Of a stretch of 64,000 bases of DNA, positions 44,996-54,044 are shown piece by piece. Within the stretch, counting starts at the first letter, position 1. Each line of letters begins with the position of its first letter. Below the pieces are notes generated by a model that did no database searches, was not told the DNA's origin, and saw only the letters and a program-made list of their open reading frames with translations. Position numbers and translations under genes: made by a program. The DNA is from Streptomyces sp. ISL-10 (lineage in GTDB: Bacteria; Actinomycetota; Actinomycetes; Streptomycetales; Streptomycetaceae): the NCBI RefSeq assembly GCF_018614575.1, contig NZ_JAGGOJ010000015.1:1-64000 (forward strand). Direction: 5' to 3'.

Positions 44996-45043
44996 CCTCC
45001 CCGGCCGCGGAAGGGCGGACGAGGGCCGGTTAGGGTCGCGGGC

Positions 45044-45526
45044 ATGGGCACCCCTGACTTCATCCGTGAGATCCGGGCCACCGCGGACCACCAACTGCTG
45101 TTCCTGCCGGGGGTCAGCGCAGTCGTCCTCGACGATCAGGGCCGTGTCCTGCTGGGCAGACGCGCCGACACCGGGAAATGGTCGATCATCGGCGGCATCC
45201 CGGAGCCGGGGGAGGAGCCCGCCCGGACCGCCGAGCGCGAGGTGTTCGAGGAGACGGCCGTACGCTGCGTCGCCGAGCGGGTCGTCCTCGTACAGGCGCT
45301 GCCCGATCCGGTCACCTATCCCAACGGCGACCGCTGCCAGTACATGGACATCACTCTGCGCTGCCGGGCGGTGGGCGGCGATGCCCGGGTCAACGACGAG
45401 GAATCGCTTGAGGTGGGCTGGTTCCCGCTCGACTCGCTGCCGGAGCTCAAGGAGTTCGCCCTGTTCCGGATCAAGCAGGCCCTGACCGAGGGACCAGCAT
45501 GGTTCCAACCCACCATCGCGGAATGA
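45044..45526 (+). CDS. Nudix hydrolase
   Basis: A 160-aa single-domain Nudix phosphohydrolase. The complete Nudix box starts at GGIPEPGE, then seven residues and REVFEETA (residues about 50-72). The N-terminal LLFLPGVSAVVLDDQGRVLLGRR and C-terminal VGWFPLDSLPEL are usual family elements. Substrates are nucleoside diphosphates linked to other groups; specificity cannot be read. Leaderless: TAGGGT (45031-45036) is 7 bases before the ATG. It lies 226 bases after lnt. Confidence 0.9.
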   Translation: MGTPDFIREIRATADHQLLFLPGVSAVVLDDQGRVLLGRRADTGKWSIIGGIPEPGEEPARTAEREVFEETAVRCVAERVVLVQALPDPVTYPNGDRCQYMDITLRCRAVGGDARVNDEESLEVGWFPLDSLPELKEFALFRIKQALTEGPAWFQPTIAE

Positions 45527-45581
45527 AGTATGGGCGGTGACCACATCGGTCGGGAGATGATCGCTGCCTAGGGTGCACAGC

Positions 45582-46385
45582 ATGACCGCGCCCACCACCC
45601 CTGGTCCCTCAGGCTCCTCCGTCTCCCTCGACCTCGGCGGACGCACCGCCCTGGTCACCGGTGCCGCGGGCGGCATCGGCCGCGCCTGCGCGTTGCGGCT
45701 CGCTGCCGCGGGCGCGAAGGTCAGAGCCGTCGACCGCGACGCGGAGGGGCTGGGCGTCCTGGTGGACCGGGCGGACGGACTCGCCGGAGCCGTCGAGGCG
45801 CAGCTGCTCGACCTCACCGACCTCGACGCCGCCGAGGCCGTCGCCGCGGGATCGGACATCCTCGTCAACAACGCGGGACTGCAACTGGTGCGCCCCATCG
45901 AGGACTTCCCGCCCGATGTCTTCCACGCCGTGCTGACCGTGATGCTGGAGGCACCGTTCCGCCTGATCAGGGGCGCGCTGCCGCACATGTACGCCCAGGG
46001 CTGGGGCCGGATCGTCAACATCTCCTCCGTGCACGGTCTGCGGGCCTCCGCCTACAAGTCCGCGTATGTGGCCGCCAAACACGGCCTGGAGGGTCTCTCC
46101 AAGACCGCGGCCCTCGAAGGCGCGTCGCACGGCGTGACGTCGGTGTGCGTCAACCCCGGCTATGTGCGCACACCACTGGTGGAGAAGCAGATCACCGACC
46201 AGGCGGCCGCACACTCCCTTCCCGAGGAACGCGTCCTGACCGACGTCCTCCTCAAGGACTCCGCGATCAAGCGTCTCGTCGAACCGGACGAGGTCGCCGG
46301 GGCCGTCCTCTACCTGTGCTCGCCGCAGGCGTCCTTCATCACCGGAACCTCGCTGGCGCTCGACGGCGGCTGGACCGCCCATTGA
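45582..46385 (+). CDS. Short-chain dehydrogenase, 3-hydroxybutyrate dehydrogenase type
   Basis: A 267-aa Rossmann-fold SDR. The nucleotide motif TGAAGGIG spans residues 26-33, NNAG follows, the catalytic Ser lies in NISSVHG, and Tyr162/Lys166 are in SAYVAAKHG. VNPGYVRTPLVEKQI and the GLQLVRPIEDFP segment resemble D-3-hydroxybutyrate dehydrogenases, which oxidise 3-hydroxybutyrate to acetoacetate with NAD. ATG at 45582 is preceded by TAGGGT (45569-45574), giving a leaderless start. It is followed by a PucR regulator and a transporter, which suggests regulated uptake and oxidation of a hydroxy acid. Confidence 0.88.
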   Translation: MTAPTTPGPSGSSVSLDLGGRTALVTGAAGGIGRACALRLAAAGAKVRAVDRDAEGLGVLVDRADGLAGAVEAQLLDLTDLDAAEAVAAGSDILVNNAGLQLVRPIEDFPPDVFHAVLTVMLEAPFRLIRGALPHMYAQGWGRIVNISSVHGLRASAYKSAYVAAKHGLEGLSKTAALEGASHGVTSVCVNPGYVRTPLVEKQITDQAAAHSLPEERVLTDVLLKDSAIKRLVEPDEVAGAVLYLCSPQASFITGTSLALDGGWTAH

Positions 46386-46468
46386 CGGGCCACGCCGCCG
46401 GCAAGGACGGCCGCCCGGTTGTCCACAGGGCTGGTGCGACCCTGCCCAGGCCGGGTAATCCTGTGTCC

Positions 46469-48367
46469 ATGTCCCTGGAAGAAGCCGCCTACCTGGAGCT
46501 CCTTGCCCGTGGCGCCGCAGTCGAGGCCTACGACAGGCCCGTCCTGCTCGCCCGGGCGCACGGCGCCGACGCCGCGTCGCTCGCCGGTATCGAGTACGCC
46601 AAGCAGCTCGCGCTGCGCGTGCGTGCCGAGCTGGAGGGACGCAGGCGGCGGGAGGCCGAGCTCTCCGCGCTCTTCGAGACGGCGCACGATCTGGCGGGCC
46701 TGCGCGATCTCGACGCCGTGCTGCGCGCGATCGTGCAGCGCGCACGCTCCCTGCTGGGCACCGAGGTCGCCTATCTGAGCCTCAACGACCCGGTCGCCGG
46801 TGACACCTACATGCGGGTCACGGAGGGGTCCGTCTCGGCGCGTTTCCAGCAGGTCCGGCTCGGCATGGGGGAGGGGCTCGGGGGCCTGGTGGCCCAGACG
46901 GCCCGCCCCTATGTGACCGACAGCTACTTCGACGACGCCCGTTTCGAGCACACCGGACCGATCGACGCGGCGGTCAGGGACGAGGGTCTGGTCGCCATCC
47001 TCGGCGTGCCGCTGACCCTCGGCAGCCAGGTCATCGGCGTGCTGTTCGCCGCCGACCGCCGCGCCCGCGTCTTCGAACGGGAACAGGTCGCGCTGCTCGC
47101 CTCGTTCGCCGCACACGCGGCCGTGGCGATCGACACGGCGAACCTGCTCGCCGAGACGCGCTCGGCCCTGGCCGAGCTGGAGCGGGCCCACGCGATCATC
47201 CAGGAGCACAGCGGCGTCATCGAGCGCGCATCCGAGGTGCACGACCGGCTCACCGAACTGGTGCTGCGCGGCGGCGGCGTCGACGACGTGGCCGCCGCGC
47301 TCTCCCAGGTCCTCGACGGTACGGTGGAGTTCACCGAGGACGGCCCGCATCCGGCGGGCACCGGCGGCCGCGCCGGCCGCCACGGCGACGACTGGATCGC
47401 CGAAGTCTCCGCGGGCGGAGAGGTGTTCGGTGCCCTCGTGCTGCGCGGCCACCCCGATCTCGACCCCGTCGACCGGCGCACCCTGGAGCGGGCCGCCATG
47501 GTGACCTCACTGCTGCTGCTGGCCCGCCGCTCCGCCCATGACGCCGAACAGCGGGTGCGGGGCGAGCTGCTGGACGACCTGCTCGACGCGCCGGACCGCG
47601 ACCCCAGGCTGCTGCGGGAGCGCGCGGCCAGACTCCGCGCCGACCTGGATGTGCCCCATGTGGTGCTGGCCGCGCGTATCGACGGCACCGAGACCGGCCG
47701 CGGAGCAGGCCCCGAGTCGGCCGCGCGGGAGAGCGCGGACCGGCAGCGGCTGTGGTCGGCCGCCTCTCATCTGGCCGCGACCCGGTCCGGCCTCGCCGCC
47801 GCACGGCACGGCGGCGCCGTGCTGCTCCTCCCGCTCGGCCCCGATGACACCCCGGCCTCCCTCGCCCGCCAGACCGCCCGCCAACTGGGCGGCACCCTGC
47901 GCGAGTCGGTGACCGTCGGCGCCTCGTCCCCCGTCGCCTCCCCGGCCGGCGACCCCGCACCGGTGTCCGGTGCCTACGAGCAGGCCCGGCGCTGCCTGGA
48001 CGCGCTGCGCCTCCTCGGCCGCTCGGGCCAGGGCGCGGCAGCCGAGGACCTGGGCTTCCTCGGGCTGCTGCTCGCCGACCCGGGCGACATCGACGGCTTT
48101 GTGCGCCGCACGATCGGCGAGGTCGTCGCCTACGACAGACGCCGCGGCACGGACCTCGTCGGCACGCTGGACGCGTACTTCGCCAGTGGCATGAGCCCGG
48201 CCCGTACGAAGGACGATCTCCACGTCCATGTGAACACCGTCGCCCAGCGTCTTGAGCGCATCGGCCGGCTCCTGGGCTCCGACTGGCAGACGCCGGCCCG
48301 CGCCCTGGAGATCCAGCTGGCGCTGCGGCTGTACGGCATGTCGTCGGCGGTGGCGCGCCGGGAATGA
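46469..48367 (+). CDS. GAF-domain PucR-family transcriptional regulator
   Basis: A 632-aa one-component regulator. An N-terminal helical segment leads to a GAF sensor domain (residues about 80-230: TEVAYLSLNDPVAGDTYMRV, VAILGVPLTLGSQVIGVLF), a linker coiled coil, a CdaR/GGDEF-like middle region and a C-terminal PucR HTH_30 (FASGMSPARTKDDLHVHVNT followed by RLERIGRLLG). PucR proteins usually activate catabolic genes. Start ATG at 46469 follows TAATCCT with no SD (leaderless). It is flanked by the SDR gene and, convergently, the MHS transporter; these three are its likely regulon. Confidence 0.9.
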   Translation: MSLEEAAYLELLARGAAVEAYDRPVLLARAHGADAASLAGIEYAKQLALRVRAELEGRRRREAELSALFETAHDLAGLRDLDAVLRAIVQRARSLLGTEVAYLSLNDPVAGDTYMRVTEGSVSARFQQVRLGMGEGLGGLVAQTARPYVTDSYFDDARFEHTGPIDAAVRDEGLVAILGVPLTLGSQVIGVLFAADRRARVFEREQVALLASFAAHAAVAIDTANLLAETRSALAELERAHAIIQEHSGVIERASEVHDRLTELVLRGGGVDDVAAALSQVLDGTVEFTEDGPHPAGTGGRAGRHGDDWIAEVSAGGEVFGALVLRGHPDLDPVDRRTLERAAMVTSLLLLARRSAHDAEQRVRGELLDDLLDAPDRDPRLLRERAARLRADLDVPHVVLAARIDGTETGRGAGPESAARESADRQRLWSAASHLAATRSGLAAARHGGAVLLLPLGPDDTPASLARQTARQLGGTLRESVTVGASSPVASPAGDPAPVSGAYEQARRCLDALRLLGRSGQGAAAEDLGFLGLLLADPGDIDGFVRRTIGEVVAYDRRRGTDLVGTLDAYFASGMSPARTKDDLHVHVNTVAQRLERIGRLLGSDWQTPARALEIQLALRLYGMSSAVARRE

Positions 48368-48415
48368 AGCGGGGCTGCCCCTCGCGCGTAGCCGGTGCGC
48401 CTCCCGAGTACGGGA

Positions 48416-48446
48416 ACCGCGCGGGACCAATGGGGTCCCGCGCGGT
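48416..48446. terminator. Bidirectional terminator between PucR and MHS transporter genes
   Basis: ACCGCGCGGGACC (48416-48428) pairs perfectly with GGTCCCGCGCGGT (48434-48446), loop AATGG; a 13-bp stem between convergent genes. Confidence 0.88.
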
Positions 48447-48476
48447 GTCGTGTGTGGTGAGCGATCAGGGTGCCGC

Positions 48477-49868
48477 TCAGGCAGTACGGGCAGCATCCGC
48501 CGCTGGGGCGGGGGCGGGTGCGGTGTCCGCGGCGGAGTCGGCCTCGACATCGTTGAGGTCCCGCCGACTGGTCTCCTTGGCGCATCCGATGGCCAGCACG
48601 GTGAGCAGGGCCGCGGCGATGACATACAGGGCGATCGGCGTCGACGAGTCGTAGTCCGCGAGCAGAGCGGTCGCGATCAGCGGCGCGGGCGCTCCGGCGG
48701 CGACGGAGGAGAACTGCGCGCCGATGGAGGCTCCGGAGTAGCGCATGCGCGTCGAGAACATCTCCGAGAAGAACGCCGCCTGCGGTGCGTACATCGCCCC
48801 GTGGAAAACCAGACCGACGGTCACGGCCAGCAGCAGCGAGCCGAAGGTCGCCCGGTCGATCAGCGCGAAGAAGGGGAACATCCAGGCGCCGACACCGACG
48901 GCGCCGATGAGGTAGACGGGCCTGCGGCCCCATCGGTCCGACAGCGCGCCCCAGAGCGGGATCACCGCGAAGTGGACGGCGGACCCGATGAGAACGGCGT
49001 TCAGGGCGGTCTGCTTGCTCATGTCCACCGCGGTCGTCGCGTACACGAGGATGAACGCGGTGATCACGTAGTAGCTGATGTTCTCCGCCATGCGCGCGCC
49101 CATGGCGACCAGCACATCGCGCCAGTGGTGACGCAGCACGGAGACGAGCGGCATCTTCTCCGCCTGGCCGGCGGTGGCCCTGCGCTGCTCGGCCTGGGCC
49201 AGCGCGGCCTTGAAGACGGGCGATTCATCGACAGAGAGACGAATCCACAGTCCGACGATCACCAGAACGCCGGAGAGCAGGAAGGGAATCCGCCATCCCC
49301 ACGAGGTGAACGCGGCGTCCGAGAGGAGCGCCGTGAGGGCGGAGAGGACTCCGGTGGCGAGCAACTGCCCGGCCGGCGCACCGGTCTGCGGCCACGACGC
49401 CCAGAAGCCGCGCCGCTTGGCGTCGCCGTGCTCGGACACGAGCAGTACGGCTCCGCCCCACTCGCCGCCGAGTGCGAACCCCTGCACAAGGCGGAGGACG
49501 GTGAGCAGCACCGGGGCCGCGGTCCCGATGGTCGCGTGCGTGGGCATCAGCCCGATCGCGAACGTCGCCCCACCCATCATCAGCAGGCTGAGCACGAGCA
49601 GCTTCTTGCGCCCGAGCCGGTCGCCGTAGTGCCCGAAGACGAGCGCCCCGAGAGGCCGGGCGGCGAAGCCGACGGCGTAGGTGAGGAACGACAGCAGGGT
49701 GCCGACCAGCGGGTCGGAGCCGGGAAAGAACAGCTTGTTGAACACCAGCGCGGCGGCCGAGCCGTAGAGGAAGAAGTCGTACCACTCGATGGTGGTGCCG
49801 ATGAGACTCGCGGCGACGATGCGCTTGAGGCTGGAGGGGGCTGGTGGAGCGGTCGCGGGGGAGGACAT
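48477..49868 (-). CDS. MHS-family (metabolite:H+ symporter) MFS transporter
   Basis: A 463-aa, 12-TM importer of the MHS/ShiA-ProP group. The N-terminal signature IGTTIEWYDFFLYGSAA, motif A FGHYGDRLGRKKLL and FALGGEWGGAVLLVSEH are diagnostic. Such proteins import carboxylates (shikimate, dicarboxylates, osmolytes) with protons. Context with a 3-hydroxybutyrate-type dehydrogenase suggests a hydroxy-acid substrate (inference). ATG at 49868 has AGGAAG upstream. It is convergent with the PucR gene across a terminator. Confidence 0.92.
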   Translation of the reverse strand: MSSPATAPPAPSSLKRIVAASLIGTTIEWYDFFLYGSAAALVFNKLFFPGSDPLVGTLLSFLTYAVGFAARPLGALVFGHYGDRLGRKKLLVLSLLMMGGATFAIGLMPTHATIGTAAPVLLTVLRLVQGFALGGEWGGAVLLVSEHGDAKRRGFWASWPQTGAPAGQLLATGVLSALTALLSDAAFTSWGWRIPFLLSGVLVIVGLWIRLSVDESPVFKAALAQAEQRRATAGQAEKMPLVSVLRHHWRDVLVAMGARMAENISYYVITAFILVYATTAVDMSKQTALNAVLIGSAVHFAVIPLWGALSDRWGRRPVYLIGAVGVGAWMFPFFALIDRATFGSLLLAVTVGLVFHGAMYAPQAAFFSEMFSTRMRYSGASIGAQFSSVAAGAPAPLIATALLADYDSSTPIALYVIAAALLTVLAIGCAKETSRRDLNDVEADSAADTAPAPAPAADAARTA

Positions 49869-50114
49869 CGGCACCACTTCCTGGCGTGTGACGGGGACGT
49901 TTGCGTATGCCACACCGTAGGAACGCGCAGGTCAGAGGCGTATGTGGCGGGACACCATAGTTCTGAGCGTTGGAGTGCATGTGCCCACCATGGGGGCGGT
50001 GGTGGGGCTTCGCGACGGCCTCGATGAGGCCGCGAAGGAGGCTGTCCGAGTTGCGCTACTCGGGCATGATTTGGAGGCGCCGTGCTGACTCCCGTGCTGG
50101 TTTGGCGCCGACTG

Positions 50115-50230
50115 AAAGCCCACGTCATCATTGCCAGGCCGTTGCTGCCGCCGGCTCCCCTGAGGCCGCAAGGCGGTGGGTCGCGAACATCGACGACGAG
50201 GCGGTCTTCGACGCCTGGGCCGATCTGGGA
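50115..50230 (+). pseudogene. Possible relic of an IS5-type transposase N-terminus
   Basis: One frame reads RPLLPPAPLRPQGGGSR, the kind of N-terminus found in Streptomyces IS5-family transposases; the adjacent frame continues ANIDDEAVFDAW. Only about 35 codons are recognisable and a frameshift is required. The surrounding 49869-50254 has no intact gene. Confidence 0.35.
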
Positions 50231-50254
50231 CAGCCGAACTTGTCCGGGGAGGCG

Positions 50255-50809
50255 CTAGTCCAACCGTCCAGGTCCTGCGGGACAGTGGGGCACGCAGTCG
50301 GGGCAGGCGTACACCGCTCGGGCAGGGTAGGGGCGGGGCTCGATGATGCGTACGAGGACCGGCGCCTCGGTGTTGCGCTCGCAGCGGCAGCAGACGCGCG
50401 CCAGGGTGCGCCGCCCGGAGATTTCGGTCGGCGCTGCCTGGAGTGCGGAGTGCAGGCGCCCCAGGCTTGTCCAGTACCGCTCGCTGGTCAGCGGGATGCA
50501 CCAGTGGAGCCCGGGGCCATCCATACGGTGCTGGGGTGGAACCGCCACGTGACAGCCGGGCCCGAGCACCCGGACCTCCGGCAGCTGCCAGTGGTCGGCG
50601 GCGCCGGGCTTGACCAGCCAGTAGAGGATGCTGCCGTGCCCGTCCTTGATGACGGGTCCGGTATCGCCTCCGAGGCGGTCGAGGGCGCGGATTCCCAGGC
50701 TGAGCGGAACACGTACGGCGTCCCACCACCGTCCCGCGGGCAGGGTCCGTACGTCCAAGCCGTAGGGCTGTACCCACTGCTGGGCTCTGCTCATCGTCAT
50801 GGTGATCAC
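50255..50809 (-). CDS. Conserved Streptomyces hypothetical protein with a zinc-ribbon-like C-terminus
   Basis: A 184-aa protein. The N-terminal domain contains WVQPYGLDVRTLPAGRWWDAV and GPVIKDGHGSILYWLVKPG, found in many Streptomyces paralogs. The C-terminal part has two Cys pairs (VCCRCERN and ACPDCVPHCP), consistent with a zinc ribbon. I recall these beside XRE regulators and DUF397 genes, but none is present here. GTG at 50809 is chosen because GGAGG lies 5 bases upstream; the ATGs at 50800 and 50794 are poorer. It diverges from the P450 gene. Confidence 0.78.
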   Translation of the reverse strand: MITMTMSRAQQWVQPYGLDVRTLPAGRWWDAVRVPLSLGIRALDRLGGDTGPVIKDGHGSILYWLVKPGAADHWQLPEVRVLGPGCHVAVPPQHRMDGPGLHWCIPLTSERYWTSLGRLHSALQAAPTEISGRRTLARVCCRCERNTEAPVLVRIIEPRPYPARAVYACPDCVPHCPAGPGRLD

Positions 50810-50981
50810 CGGCTCCTCCCGATCGGGTGTCGTGACCATAGGACGGAACAGGCACCGCGACTTACGCCCACGCGCAGGGAAGTTGCCCTCGCACGCAGTG
50901 CCTGGAGCGGTCTCGTTCCGAACCCCTACTGCGCCGTACCGTGCTGTGTCGTATCGGAGTCCGAATGTCAGGGAGGCACTG

Positions 50982-52223
50982 ATGGAAGACCGGATCCCCT
51001 TGGTGATAGACCCGACCGGCCGTGACATCCACGCAGAGGCCAGCCGCTTACGCGGGCTGGGACCGGTGGCGCGCGTCGAACTCCCGGGCGGGGTCGAGGC
51101 TTGGGCGGTCAGCAGTCCCGATCTGCTGAAGGAACTGCTCACCGATCCGCGAGTGTCAAAGGATCCTCGCCGGCACTGGCCCGCCTGGATCAACGGGGAG
51201 ATCTCCCCGGAATGGCCGCTGTTCACGTGGGTCGCGGTGCAGAACATGTTCACCGCGTACGGCGGAGAGCACAAGCGGCTGCGGACGCTGGTCGCCAAGG
51301 CGTTCACCGCTCGCAGGACCGCCGCACTGCGGCCACGCATCGAGGAGATCACCATCGATCTGCTGGACCGTGTCGCCCGGGCCGGGCAGCACGGTCAGGA
51401 GGTGGATCTGCGGGAGGAGTTCGCCTATCCCCTGCCGATCCAGGTGATCAGCGAGCTGCTCGGCCTGCCCGGGGAGAAGCGGGAGGAACTGCGGTCCATC
51501 GTCGACAGCATCTTCCACACCTCCGCCGACCCGGAGGAGGTCACCGCCACCTACGCCCGGCTCTATGACGTCCTTGGCGATCTCGTCGCCGCAAAACGGC
51601 AGTCGCCCGACGACGACTTGACGAGCGCTCTCATCACCGCTCGCGACGACGAGGGCGGCACCCGGCTGAGCGAGCAGGAACTGCTCGACACCCTGCTGCT
51701 CATGATCAGCGCAGGCCATGAGACCACGGTAAATCTCCTCGACAACGCCGTCCACGCACTGCTCACCCACCCGGATCAGCTCGCGCACGTACGGTCCGGC
51801 CGAGCCTCGTGGGACGACGTGATCGAAGAGACACTGCGATCGGACGCGCCGGTCGCCAGCTTGCCGCTGCGGTACGCAGTGGAGGACATCGCACTGGACG
51901 GGACGGTCATCCGCAAGGGCGAGGCGATCATGGCGGCTTACGCCGCGGCAGGACGCAGTCCCGAGCGGTACGGGAAGGACGCCGACTGCTTCGACGTCAC
52001 CCGGACCGACAAAGAGCACCTGGCCTTCGGCTACGGCGTGCACTACTGCCTTGGCGCTCCGCTCGGCCGGATGGAGGCCCGTATCGCGCTGCCGGCTCTC
52101 TTCGAACGGTTCCCCGGCCTCACCCTCGCGGTGCCGGCGGAGGAGTTGCGTCCCGTGGACTCGTTCATCTCCAACGGACACCGCGCTCTGCCCGTACGCC
52201 TCTCGTCAACTGCTCGGCCGTAA
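50982..52223 (+). CDS. Cytochrome P450 (CYP105/107-like bacterial class)
   Basis: A 413-aa soluble P450. The I-helix oxygen-binding motif is ISAGHETTVNLL, the ExxR motif EETLR, and the heme-binding loop FGYGVHYCLGAPLGRME with Cys356 as the thiolate ligand. It hydroxylates or epoxidises an unknown small molecule using ferredoxin or another redox partner, none of which is encoded adjacent. ATG at 50982 follows GGGAGG. Two genes downstream lies an AraC-family regulator, and a palindromic hairpin terminator follows the P450. Confidence 0.92.
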   Translation: MEDRIPLVIDPTGRDIHAEASRLRGLGPVARVELPGGVEAWAVSSPDLLKELLTDPRVSKDPRRHWPAWINGEISPEWPLFTWVAVQNMFTAYGGEHKRLRTLVAKAFTARRTAALRPRIEEITIDLLDRVARAGQHGQEVDLREEFAYPLPIQVISELLGLPGEKREELRSIVDSIFHTSADPEEVTATYARLYDVLGDLVAAKRQSPDDDLTSALITARDDEGGTRLSEQELLDTLLLMISAGHETTVNLLDNAVHALLTHPDQLAHVRSGRASWDDVIEETLRSDAPVASLPLRYAVEDIALDGTVIRKGEAIMAAYAAAGRSPERYGKDADCFDVTRTDKEHLAFGYGVHYCLGAPLGRMEARIALPALFERFPGLTLAVPAEELRPVDSFISNGHRALPVRLSSTARP

Positions 52224-52305
52224 ACGACCGAGCCTATTTACTCGGTTCGATACGGCTCATGCTCACGACTGCCCTCCACGACAGGGCGGTCACGGGTCAC
52301 ATCCA
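52224..52305. other. Short 3' region with weak hairpin after the P450 gene
   Basis: ACCGAG (52227-52232) and CTCGGT (52241-52246) can form a 6-bp hairpin with an 8-base AT-rich loop directly after the P450 stop. No gene is present before the strong hairpin at 52306. Confidence 0.4.
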
Positions 52306-52330
52306 CCCGTCCCCGCAATGCGGGGACGGG
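52306..52330. terminator. Strong hairpin terminator downstream of the P450
   Basis: CCCGTCCCCGC (52306-52316) pairs perfectly with GCGGGGACGGG (52320-52330) around AAT, an 11-bp stem. It lies between the P450 gene and the sensor-kinase relic. It resembles a type I-E CRISPR repeat hairpin but occurs once. Confidence 0.7.
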
Positions 52331-52379
52331 ACCGGGCAGCACGTACACCCCCATAGGAGCCGCACATAAGGCGATGGCC

Positions 52380-52829
52380 TGTGCCCGGCGGCCGACTGGG
52401 CGTTCGCGCGGTCGATCTCCAGCAGGTCCCGCAGGACGTCGGGGTGGTCGTGCCGATCCTGCATCTCGGAAATGGACACCTGCTGCTTGTTCGCCAGGGC
52501 CTGGATCGGGCGCATTGACGCCTTCAGGGCGGCCTTCGCCGCATGATCGACCCGGGTCTGAGCGTTCTCGACCGCGTCGGCGTACCGCTCCACCACGCAG
52601 TCGAGACTTTCTGCGAAGTCGGTGCCGGTCAGCCGTCCGTAGCGCAGCCCGGTGTCCGGGTGGACGGATGCGGCGTGGACGGATGTGGGATTCCTCCAGC
52701 CAGGCAGCCGGACTGCGACCAGATGCCGTACCTCTTCGTCGGTGGGCCCGCAGGCCGTCCGCCAGCTTCTGCGACGGTGACGGCGAGCAGGCCGACGGCC
52801 AGGCACCAGAACACCGCCTCCCGTGTCAT
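52380..52829 (-). pseudogene. Truncated, frameshifted orphan sensor kinase (N-terminal part)
   Basis: The relic begins MTREAVFWCLAVGLLAVTVAEAGG (a TM start), shifts frame near 52740, and continues VRHLVAVRLPG, SLDCVVERYADAVENAQTR, ALKASMRPIQALANKQQVSI and DRHDHPDVLRDLLEID before ending at RANAQ. The last blocks match the conserved region ahead of the ATPase domain in the large family of Streptomyces orphan (Cvn-like) histidine kinases. The ATPase domain is missing, so it is non-functional. The following 52830-53087 holds AT-richer promoter DNA for the AraC gene. Confidence 0.75.
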
Positions 52830-53006
52830 GGGTGCTTGAGGCAGGCGTGAGACGAACGGGGCGGCCGACGGTAGACGAGCATCACGACGCGTGCTTGCCC
52901 GCGCACGCAAGGAAATTGCTGACAGGCGAAGCGCCTCGGGGCCGGAAATGGCTGTGGGATTCACGCAATCGGTGGAAGCGAGAGGCTTGTACTACACTCC
53001 GCGCCC

Positions 53007-53020
53007 GTAACTACCGTTAC
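53007..53020 (+). promoter_or_regulatory. GTAAC-N4-GTTAC inverted repeat
   Basis: A short perfect inverted repeat lies about 70 bases upstream of the AraC-family start codon, in unusually AT-rich DNA. It is a candidate operator or promoter element. Confidence 0.4.
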
Positions 53021-53087
53021 TCGCAGGTTTGTTGAGAATTCACTCATTAATGGGTCAATGAGCGGCCGGCAGTGGAGGGGGTTTCCG

Positions 53088-54044
53088 GTGCCCGCGGGAA
53101 CGTACAGCATCGAGTCGTTGTCGACCGGGGACGTGGCACAGCGTGAGCGCGCCGAATTCTGGCGTGAGCACATAGGGTCGTATCAGTCCCGGATGGGCTA
53201 CCGATATGCGCGCCAGGACAACTTCCGAGGCGAGACGGTTCGCCAGCACACGGACACCTATCAACTCGTCAGGTTCTGGTCGGACGAGATCGAATACAGC
53301 CGGACCTCACGTCAGGTCCGGCAGGACCCGGACGAGAACTACCGGCTTTTACTTCCGCTCGGTGGACAGATCCTGCTGCGTCAGGATGACCAGGAGGCAC
53401 GGCTGACGCCGGGGACCGGCGCCCTGGTCACCTTCGGCGCCCCATTCCAGTGCCTTCAGAACGCAGCGACGCACGCATTCATCCTCACGATCCCCGCCCA
53501 TGAGGTGAATGGACCGATGAACCGGGAATCGCCACTGGCGACCGGACTCGATCTGAGCCGGGGCCTGGGCCGCGTCGTGGGTTCTGTGCTCACCGACCTC
53601 TACGAGGAGCGCGACAACCTCACTGACGCCCAGTTCAACGCCGTGTCCGACCGTGTTGTCGAGCTGCTGTGCATGCTCGTGGTGGGTGACGACCGCCCGG
53701 ATGCGTCCGGTCATCTGGCCCAGGTGGAAGCGATGGTGCGCCGCTATGTACGCGAGCACGCGGCCGATCCGGAGCTGACTGGCGCGGCGATGGCACGGGC
53801 TCTGGGGTGGTCGCTGCGGCAGGTGCAGCTGGCGCTGCAACACGTAGGGACCACTCCCCGGGAGCTGATCCGGGAAGAGCGGCTCCGGCTGGTGCGGGAC
53901 CGGCTGCGGTGCGCAGAGTTCGCGCACATGACGATCAACGATCTGGCATACGCGTCCGGCTTCTCCTCCGCGAGCGCGCTCAGCACCGCGTTCCGGCAGC
54001 GCTTTGGACTGAGCCCTCGAGAGATGCGGTACGGAAGCCGCTGA
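53088..54044 (+). CDS. AraC-family transcriptional regulator
   Basis: A 318-aa activator. The N-terminal cupin-like AraC_binding_2 domain (residues about 15-180, with ENYRLLLPLGGQILL, then GTGALVTFGAPFQC) precedes a C-terminal double HTH (about 215-318): AAMARALGWSLRQVQLALQH and INDLAYASGFSSASALSTAF, ending FRQRFGLSPREMRYG. GTG at 53088 is chosen because GGAGGGGG lies 6-7 bases upstream; ATG at 53058 is in frame without an SD. Its likely target is the P450 or a neighbouring gene, but no operator was identified. Confidence 0.9.
   Translation: MPAGTYSIESLSTGDVAQRERAEFWREHIGSYQSRMGYRYARQDNFRGETVRQHTDTYQLVRFWSDEIEYSRTSRQVRQDPDENYRLLLPLGGQILLRQDDQEARLTPGTGALVTFGAPFQCLQNAATHAFILTIPAHEVNGPMNRESPLATGLDLSRGLGRVVGSVLTDLYEERDNLTDAQFNAVSDRVVELLCMLVVGDDRPDASGHLAQVEAMVRRYVREHAADPELTGAAMARALGWSLRQVQLALQHVGTTPRELIREERLRLVRDRLRCAEFAHMTINDLAYASGFSSASALSTAFRQRFGLSPREMRYGSR

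Noticed and set aside
52306..52330. CRISPR-like repeat (CCCCGC-AAT-GCGGGG)
   Set aside because: It occurs once, has no spacers and no cas genes; a terminator explains it.
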